Below are positions 56,920 to 64,000 of a DNA stretch of 64,000 nucleotides, one piece after another. Source of the DNA: Ulva prolifera (lineage: Eukaryota > Chlorophyta > Ulvophyceae > Ulvales > Ulvaceae); the NCBI GenBank assembly GCA_023078555.1, contig CM041201.1, forward strand, positions 7,385,172 through 7,449,171, in the 5' to 3' direction. Position 1 is the first letter of the stretch; every line of letters starts with the position of its first letter. The position numbers and the translations under genes were made by a program. The notes under the pieces are model-generated. The model saw only the letters and a list, made by a program, of their open reading frames with translations, did not search any database and was not told the DNA's origin.

Positions 56920-58733
56920 CGCTCGCGTGCCCGCATGCCCGCGTGCACGAGCTGACGTGCATTGTGGCGGCGCTTGCAGGATGATCATCAACAAGTTCAG
57001 CATGCCGCACGACACGACGCACTTCAACCTCTCCGGCATGGGCTGCTCCGCTGGCCTCATCGCGATCGATCTCGCGGCCAAGATGCTGCAGCTGCAGAGC
57101 AACCAGTACGCGCTCGTCGTGTCGACGGAGAACATCACGCAGAACTGGTACTTTGGCAACAACCGCTCGATGCTGCTGCCGAACTGCCTGTTCCGCATGG
57201 GCGCGAGCGCGGTGGTGCTGTCTAACCGTGTGGCCGACGCGCGCCGCGCCAAGTACCGCCTCGCGTGCCCCGTCGTCCGCACGATGACGGGAGGCAAGAA
57301 CGAGGCCGCGTACCACTGCATCTACCAGATGGAGGATGAGGAAGGCAACACGGTGCGCGCCCGCGGGGCAGCGGGGGTGCCGGGAGGGTCTGCGGGGGCC
57401 GTCCACCGCTCTTCAGTCGCCTTGCGGACTGCATGGAGCAGTCCGTAGTTACGTTGGCTCTTGTTGTGAGATGGCAGCTTTGACAGAACGTAGGCGCGAG
57501 CCGACACTGGCCGCCAGGTTGACCTCGCCCGAAGGGCCGGCGCACCCCACTGATCTCTGACTCGCCTGTCTCTGACTCACCTGTCTCCGTGCTGCGGCGT
57601 GCGCGCGTCCCTGTGTGGGTGGTCTCCTGGGTGTGCAGATCCGAGTGTCCAGACAGATCTGCGGTATGCCGCGGCGCAATGGCCGGAGCACGGCACTTGT
57701 GCGCGATTGCGGGTGCTCATGCGCCGCCTCGGTCCGTATCATGCATGCGTGTATGCGTGCAAGCGCACCCCGCGTGGTGCAGCGTGCGGAGCTGTCGCAA
57801 CGGTGGCGGCTGTGTGCAGGGGGTGAAGCTGACGCGGCAGCTGATGGGCGAGGCCGGGCGCGCGCTGAAGCAGAACATCACGACCCTCGGGCCCCTCGTG
57901 CTGCCCCTCTCGGAGCAGCTCCTCTTCTTCTGCAACCTCATCGCGCGCAAGCTCTTCAAGATGGCCGTCAAGGCCTACATCCCGGACTTCCGCCTCGCGT
58001 TTGACCACTTCTGCATCCACACCGGCGGCCGCGCCGTGATCGAGGAGATCGAGAAGCAGCTCAAGCTGCGGCCGGAGCACGTCGCGCCGAGCAAGGACAC
58101 GCTGTTCCGCTTCGGCAACACCTCCTCCTCCTCCATCTGGTGGGCCCCTCGTGTCCATGCTGCGTGGCCGTGTGGCGGTGGACTCAAGTCAGTGCTCTGC
58201 CATCCAATGGCCTGAGGTCTTGTGACTCGTCATTGGTGTATATGCTGCTTCGCCGCGTGCCGCCGCGGCGGGGGCTGCGGCCAGTTTCCCTGGCTGCGGG
58301 CGCGCCTGTGCGCTTCAAGACACACAAGTTTTGGCCGGTGATGCATGTGTGCCTGCGTGCGGCTGTCCCTGGGTGCAAATGCATGCATCAGCGGGGGCGG
58401 GCTGTGGTCCGTTGTCCTTGCACCACGTGCATGTGCGTGTGAAGGCGAGTGTGTGCGAGTGTGAGCGGGTCGGTAGCGTTCAGGTACATCCTGGCCAACA
58501 TCGAGACGATGCGCGGCGTGAAGCGCGGCGACCGCATCTGGCAGATCGGCTTTGGCTCGGGCTTCAAGTGCAACAGCGCGGTCTGGCATGCGCTGCGTAA
58601 TAACACCGAGAAGCACGTCGCGTGGACGGACGAGGAGATGGAGACCGATCCCAAGTGGACCGATTCGGCGACGTGGGAGAACGTGCAGGCGGAGGAGGCC
58701 GCAAAGGAGGCGCCACAGGCGCAGCAGGCGTGA
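54508..58733 (+). CDS. 3-ketoacyl-CoA synthase, FAE1-type fatty acid elongase
   Basis: Condensing enzyme of very-long-chain fatty acid elongation at the ER. Ten exons, 54508-54562, 54802-54905, 55053-55136, 55386-55492, 55778-55826, 56013-56094, 56514-56685, 56980-57352, 57820-58139 and 58484-58733, join in phase to 531 aa. The N-terminus carries two membrane segments ([19 protein letters not shown] and [18 protein letters not shown]), then [11 protein letters not shown]. The catalytic triad is visible: Cys about 240 in GMGCSAG, His about 409 in [11 protein letters not shown] and Asn about 442 in [25 protein letters not shown] and [15 protein letters not shown] are further family signatures. 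The C-terminal tail is acidic and Ala/Gln-rich. Exon 3 is the least certain because plant proteins are shorter there. Confidence 0.95.
56880..56936. repeat. GT/GC dinucleotide tract in KCS intron 7
   Basis: About 30 bases of alternating GT followed by alternating GC. It lies inside the intron between 56685 and 56980. Alternating purine-pyrimidine runs of this kind can adopt Z-DNA. Confidence 0.95.
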
Positions 58734-59671
58734 GTGCCGCGGCCTGTGGCGCCGCTGTGCCGTGTGTTGACGCATCGCAGTGCCAATGCAGGCGCGGCCT
58801 GGGCCGTATAGGCGAGAGATACGGCCACGTGCCGGGATGCTGCCGAAGGCGTCGTTCGAGGATGCGGCGGCGCCCCGACCGTGGCGCGGGTGTGGTGGCG
58901 GAGGTGTCCACTGTGTTTGTTGATGAGGCGCTCGGTGAGGCGATCGCGAGCGTTTTGCCCAGGAGGCGCTCGGTGCTTGCTCACTGGCCGGCGCCGGTGC
59001 ACTGTCTCTGACGTGCGCGTGCTTTGCTAAATAAGGCGGGGGTGGTGTTGAGGGAAAAGCCAAACGCCGGAACGTGCGGAAAGATCGCTGGTGGTGTGAT
59101 GCAAAGGCAGGGACTGTGCTGTGAGTGCTGGCGTGGTGTGCTGTGTGCTGGAAGGCCAGCCACTCGTCCACACAGGCACAGCCCGGCGCCGCATGTGGAT
59201 CGGGGACATGCATGATGTGAAGCCCCGTGTGGCGACTTATGTGGAGCAGCAGCTGCTGCTCAGGGTGGCATGGTGGTGTTGCCGATCAGGGGCTCGTGGC
59301 AACATCAGGGCGAAACACTGTCATCTGAGAGACAGGGTCCTTGTGACTCGGATTTACCGACGTGCGCATATCGGCTCCTTACTCTGTTGTGGCAAAGCTC
59401 ACGGCGACACAGCCGCAGGAAACACACTGGTGTCACACTGGTGCAACTGTGAAAAAAAACACTGGTGTGAAAACCACTGGTGTATCTGTAACGCTGATTA
59501 CAACCACGACCACATGCGCTGTCTCGTCTAGCTTCTGTCGCTCTCTCACTGTCAGCCTCAGATCTGAACATCAGCCAGTGCAGAGCACGGCCTCTGCCCG
59601 AGCCTGGCCTGTGCGGTGCCCTTCCAGTCTGCTCCTCAGCACGCTCCACTTCCCTTCATGCACCCCCGCGG
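58734..59671. other. Convergent gene-free stretch between KCS and GhrA
   Basis: About 940 bases between convergent 3' ends. It includes short ACTGGTGT repeats near 59428-59480. No gene seen. Confidence 0.5.
59498..59502 (-). terminator. TGTAA poly(A) signal for the GhrA-type gene
   Basis: TTACA on the plus strand, about 170 bases beyond the stop of the minus-strand reductase gene. Confidence 0.45.
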
Positions 59672-62021
59672 CTAGTACCCGGTGTCGCCATTCACGACGG
59701 GCGTCATCGCCTCGCCGCGCAAGAGCCGCCGGTAGTTCTCCGCGATGAGCGCGACCGCGGTGGGGCGATTGGTGTTGGAGGACGTGTGCGCCGTCAGCCG
59801 CACCCCCGGGTGGCCCCACAGGGGGCTGTCCTCCGGCAGCGGCTCCTGCCTCGTGACGTCGAGGATCGCGCCGGAGATCGCCCCTGCACCACCGCACGCT
59901 CAGCACCCGCGCCGCCGCCGGAGCCGCTCTGCCGAGGGATGGTCTGCTAGCAGACACTCTGCTCTGCATTGACACTGGCATGCATGCTAGCCACATAACG
60001 GTCGTGCAGCATGTGGCTGCCGGGTGGTCACCTGGCAGCGATGCTCTCGGATGGGCGTGTGTCCGGGGCTGCTGCGGGTGGCCACGCTGTGGGTGCGCTC
60101 GACTGTGCAGGTGCTTTGACCACTTGCACGGGGGTGCGGAGCCATGTGCTGCCCAGTGAGGGCGTGTGATGGTCACACGTCGCCCTTCAGGTGGCAGCAC
60201 ACAGGCATAGGGGGTGCGGTGCGATGAGAGCAGAACCCTGTGCTCTGCGCCGCATGCGGAGCACGCCGCCCCCGCACGCCACACGGCCGACGCTGTGTGC
60301 TCCTGCGTGTGTCTGCTACCACGTGCTGTGCCGCGTGCTGCGCATGCTGTGCTGCGCACCGGAGTCGAGCGCGGCCAGGAGGTCCTCCTCGACGACGTGC
60401 TCACCCCGCGCCGCGTTGATGAACACCGCCCCGCGCTTGAGGTGCGCGAGCAGCGGCGCGTTGACGACGTTGCGGGTCGCGTCGGTCAGCGGCAGCAGGC
60501 ACACGAGCACGTCCGTGGCCGGCAGCTCGCCGGCGACCTTGTCGATCGTCACGTTGCGCATGCCGCGCTGCGCCTCCTCGTCTTCCGGGCCCAGCGGCAC
60601 ACGCGAGCACGTGCACACGGAGTACCCTGAGCAGCACACCATGCCGTCGGCGCCGTGTGAGTACCTCAGCTGTGGGCACAGTCCGGCGCAATGGAGCAAA
60701 CGATCCAGGTTGGGTGCACCTCGTGTTCCCTGTCGGGCAGCCTGCTGTCGAGGCATCTGCGTTTCGGAGGCCGTGCGAGGGCGCAGTGGCTGGCTGGTCG
60801 CCACAGCGCGGCGTCTCGAGGGTGTGCGATGGTCGCACGTCGCCCTTCACAGCTCACAGCCACCCGCCTCACTGACGTTGTCTGGGCACCACAAGGCCCT
60901 TCACAGGTCACGGCTACCAGCAGAGGTCGTGGAGGCCGTCTCCAGTGAAGTGCTGACTAAGCTGATGCCACGCTGGCCCAGTTGCCGCCACCCCTGTGTC
61001 ATAAGCCTGACAAAAAAAAGGTGGCCAGGGGCGCACCGAGGTTGTGCAGCTGCTGGGCGCTGGCGAGGCCCATGACGCCGCGGCCGAGCACCGTGACACG
61101 CACGTCGCCGTTGTCCGGCACGGGGAGCTTGTCGTGCATCCACTCCCGGTCCGCCTGCCCCCGCGCAAGCGCGTCCATCTTGCGGTGGGCATTGATTACC
61201 GCCCACGCCACCCATGTCGCCATGCGCTCCGCCATCACTGGGTCCGCCTGTACGTGTGTATGTTGGTATAAAACTATGTTTGTGTATGTGGCTGACTCCG
61301 ACGCTCGGGCATGGTCGCATGCACCGGGCGCATGCATGGCCGGTGCCGGTGTCTGTGCGGGGGGGGTATGATCCTGATGCGTACAGCGGGCCGGCGGCAG
61401 TGGCGTTGGAGGCGCCCACGTCGAATTCTCGGAGCAGCCAGGGATGACGTATGTCTGTGTCGGTGTGGTTTGCAGCGAGAGAGGTGTCTAGGGGCGGAAA
61501 CTGCGGGCGGGCTGGCAGACCTTCGGGAGCGCACCAGGCGGGCCAAGGGGATGCCTGCGGGGATCACTGGGAGGATAGAGTCCACTCCGGCTCCGATCGC
61601 GTGCACGGCCTTGAGGTTGGGGCATTTTCCTAGGAGGCCGGGCGGCGGTTTCCAAACGACCGCGAACGTCACGTCCTCAAGCTTGGTGGTCCCGTTTGGG
61701 GCAAACTTGGCGGGCCACACTAGCGCTGGGAGGCCTGCCCGCTGCAGCTCCACCTCCCAGTCCCCGGCGTCCGGGCCGCCTGAACACATTGCACGCAGTG
61801 ACGACGCTCGTGCGGGGAGACGTGCGTGCCGTGCCCAGTCATGGCTGAGATGTCGCGGTATCTCGAGGCAGGTGCGTCGAGTGCACAGAGGCGGGCATGC
61901 CGCTCGTAAAGGCTCGCTCGGATGTCCCTGTCACGCCATATTAGTGTATCGTACTTGTATAGAATAACACCACATCTTTCGAGTCTTGGGCAGCGCCGTG
62001 TTGCGCTTGGCACGGTGGCAT
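59672..62021 (-). CDS. D-2-hydroxyacid dehydrogenase, GhrA-type glyoxylate/hydroxypyruvate reductase
   Basis: Predicted NAD(P)H-dependent reductase of glyoxylate or hydroxypyruvate, close by eye to bacterial GhrA; a photorespiratory role would be inference. Five exons, 62021-61955, 61779-61535, 61247-61037, 60626-60360 and 59883-59672, join in phase to 333 aa (GhrA is about 312). Landmarks are VVLFYTSGG (as IIFYHPTFD in GhrA), LKAVHAIGAGVDSILP, the Rossmann motif VLGRGVMGLASAQQL, LVCLLPLTDATRNVVN, FINAARGEHVVEEDLLAALD, ILDVTRQEPLPEDSPLW and HTSSNTN, where the catalytic His sits. It ends VVNGDTGY as GhrA ends ARGY. The start at 62021 was chosen as the nearest Met; Mets at 62114 and 62189 are in frame and could add a targeting peptide. 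Confidence 0.9.
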
Positions 62022-63149
62022 TCGTCCTCGGGCACGCTGCTGCGCTGGTAGTGCCAAGTCCGTCCGCAGTTGACTAGCAAGCCTGTTTCTGACAGCTGAT
62101 CTCACGATGTGCATGCTACTGGCGGTTGGTGACGCCGGTACCGGCCCACGTTCACACACTGACTGTGTGTTGCAGCTTTTTCGACGCAAGACAGGCCCGA
62201 TGAGCTGGGGAGGAATGCTTACGCCGAATGAGCAAAGCAGCAGCTGACTTTCGACATGGGTTCATGATCTGCAAACGCCGCTGCACGATCCTGCGTGCTG
62301 CATTTTCGGCTGGCAGACCGCGTGGCCACAGGCTCAAGCGGCATGGGGCTCTGTCGTCGCAGGCTTGCAGCGCGCCTGGTTCACGCTCACAGGGTGAATC
62401 ATTGGACACGCGATACACTGAAATATCGCTTGTCAGCCTTTCACAACTGCAAATGGCTAATCCTGGCGGAGGCCATGGAAATGTTGGACACCTGCCCCAG
62501 CACAAGGCCCATGAACGAGCCAGGCTCCTGGGCAACCAGGCACAGCAACCCATCCGATCGGCTTCATGTGCATTACATGCCAGCGTGAAAACCACAGCAC
62601 TCATCGACTAGACACCACAAAAACTTCATCGTAGTCAGAAAAAAGCGCCTCGCCCAAGCAAACCATAGTCCAGCGGACATATCTGAGCTGAGGGTCCAGC
62701 CTTGACAAGAAGCACCTGCAGGCACTCCACAGAGTCTAGCCAGCCGGCATTCCCACACCTGCGTGCACATCAGGCGCCCAAACGACGTCTGGAGCAGGTG
62801 CCGCGCACATCTGCACTCATTCGTAACGGGAAACACTTCAAACTCTCCTCTCGATGCATGCACAGCCTCGGCCAATGCCACAGGCAGGCCCAAAACCGGG
62901 GCCCTGCCAAATCACAGCACCTCGTCTGCAACACCCTCAACCAGCTCATTCCTTCCTCTTTGGGCACCAGGCCGCTCAGCGGATACCAGTGCTTATTTTA
63001 CCAAGCACTGCCCTTGCGTGGTTTCACAGTTCCTGGTAGTCTGCTTTGGTGCTCTGGTGCCATGCGATGGCCCGAGTCATCGTGATCTGCTTCAACGAGC
63101 ATGTGATGCAAGACTGCCGGTAGAGGGATGCCTGCAGAAAAGGGCCGCT
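62022..63149. other. Gene-free stretch upstream of GhrA
   Basis: About 1.1 kb. A 127-codon plus-strand frame (62228-62611) has no recognisable domain and no splice context. No repeats or RNA genes seen. Confidence 0.45.
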
Positions 63150-63919
63150 CTACTTGGTCTTCTTCGTGTCGGCTGCAGCCTTGGTGGGCTTGGGAGTGGC
63201 GGCGATCGCCTTCTGGGGCTGCGGGATGTTGAGCATGGTGTGGAAGAGGCTCATGAAGGGCTGCAACACGTTGATGCCGGTCGCATCGACGATCAGAGTG
63301 TGCGCAATCTGCACCGGCACCGCCCGCGTCTCAGATCCGCGGTCATGTGAGATCAATCGCTGGACACACAGCACAGCGCCACAGTTCGAGCTGCGCAGCG
63401 CCGGAGAGGGCGGGTGGGGACCGGCTGACAGCCGCTGCTGCCGCAACGCGGACACAAGCTGCAGCATGGTTGCTGGATGCCGCCTGCAGGTGACAGAGGC
63501 AGCGTACACCGCAGGACTCTGCGTGCGGGTAGAGCGCCTGTGGAGTTGTGCTGCACTGACCGGTCCGCGCATGCACACAACACCCCTGCAGCCACACGAT
63601 AACGCCCACAGGCCCCCGCCGCACACAGAGCCCCACGGGCGTGTGTTGTGCCTGCCCGTCCGCAGTTGCCCATGCGGCACACAAACAGAGCTCCACGTGC
63701 TGGAGCTGGAGCCGGCGTTGAGGCGCGGCGGGAGGCAGCAGCGTGCGAGGTGCGAGGTGGGGGCGCACGAGCGAGAGGATGATGAGAGTGCGGCCCTGCG
63801 CGGGCGAGAGGACGGCGTAGATGTGTACAAGGAGGTAGTACGCGATGCAGGCCGCCATGCTGCGGGTGGGGCCGACGCCCGGGTTGCGCATCTCGTCGGG
63901 GCCGGTTGCGATGTGGTAC
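63150..63919 (-). CDS. 3' end of an unrecognised membrane protein, cut by the window edge
   Basis: Not recognised. Two exons are visible: 63919-63769 and 63308-63150. They join in frame, and the gene continues upstream, to the right, past the window. The first starts mid-codon (YHIATGPDEMRNPGVGPTRS) and has a hydrophobic segment MAACIAYYLLVHIYAVL, then TLIILSL. The last exon continues IAHTLIVDATGINVLQPF and FMSLFHTMLNIPQPQKA and ends in a Lys/Ala/Thr-rich tail, TKKTK. This suggests a small membrane protein with a basic cytosolic end. Confidence 0.6.
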
Positions 63920-64000
63920 CTGCACACGCATAGCACACTGAGGCTAGCTGCATCATGCATGGCCATGCGGTGTCAGCGGCGGCCACATGCATGGGGGGGG

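Noticed and set aside
62228-62611. 127-codon plus-strand frame upstream of GhrA
   Set aside because: No domain, no splice context and no composition bias typical of the genes here.
1-64000. Search for reverse transcriptase, integrase, transposase, capsid or CRISPR-like arrays
   Set aside because: None of the translated frames shows the motifs of these families, and the tandem repeats seen lack spacer structure.

Overview
The window is nuclear DNA from a green alga, probably a chlorophyte. Genes are cut into many short exons by GT-AG introns. Acceptors are almost always GCAG and donors are mostly GTGCG or GTGTG. Several genes carry TGTAA, the green-algal poly(A) signal, downstream of the stop. 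The gene set is plant-like: a VAS1/ISS1-type aminotransferase, a plant-type DDB2 with an N-terminal zinc knuckle, an FAE1-type 3-ketoacyl-CoA synthase and a CDPK. IFT27 and two PG-repeat (SHIPPO/STPG) proteins point to a cell that builds cilia or descends from one that did. No species can be named from this.

Layout. 0.7-8.0 kb: a NOP4/RBM28 ribosome-biogenesis protein (+) converges on RFC3 (-). 8.6-10.8 kb: VAS1-like aminotransferase (+). 11.7-18.7 kb: a repeat-rich, less GC-rich segment with two tandem small heat-shock protein genes (-) separated and bracketed by palindromes, direct repeats and an inverted-repeat family. 19.5-23.8 kb: DDB2 (-). 24.6-29.6 kb: the first PG-repeat protein (+), whose 2.9 kb last intron may hold an antisense gene. 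30.3-31.8 kb: a VTT-domain membrane protein (+). 32.8-38.9 kb: an HAD-IG 5'-nucleotidase-type protein (-). 39.0-40.1 kb: a weak BRCT-like ORF (+). 41.2-44.3 kb: an unrecognised protein with repeated TFxP motifs (+). 44.8-48.6 kb: IFT27 (-), prefoldin 3 (+) and the second PG-repeat protein (-), closely packed. 49.2-53.2 kb: CDPK (+) and alpha-SNAP (-). 54.5-58.7 kb: 3-ketoacyl-CoA synthase (+). 59.7-62.0 kb: a GhrA-type hydroxypyruvate/glyoxylate reductase (-). 63.15 kb to the right edge: the 3' end of an unrecognised membrane protein (-).

For most genes I joined exons by hand so that every splice keeps frame and the product aligns by eye with known family sequences. These models come from sequence alone and have no transcript support. 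The genes are mostly unrelated housekeeping, signalling and ciliary functions; I see no operon-like pathway.

The most unusual observations are three independent candidate introns of exactly 31 nt, a small heat-shock gene copy lying between inverted repeats, a tandem exon duplication in NOP4, and a perfect 25-bp hairpin inside an intron. I found no CRISPR, rRNA, convincing tRNA gene or virus-like element.
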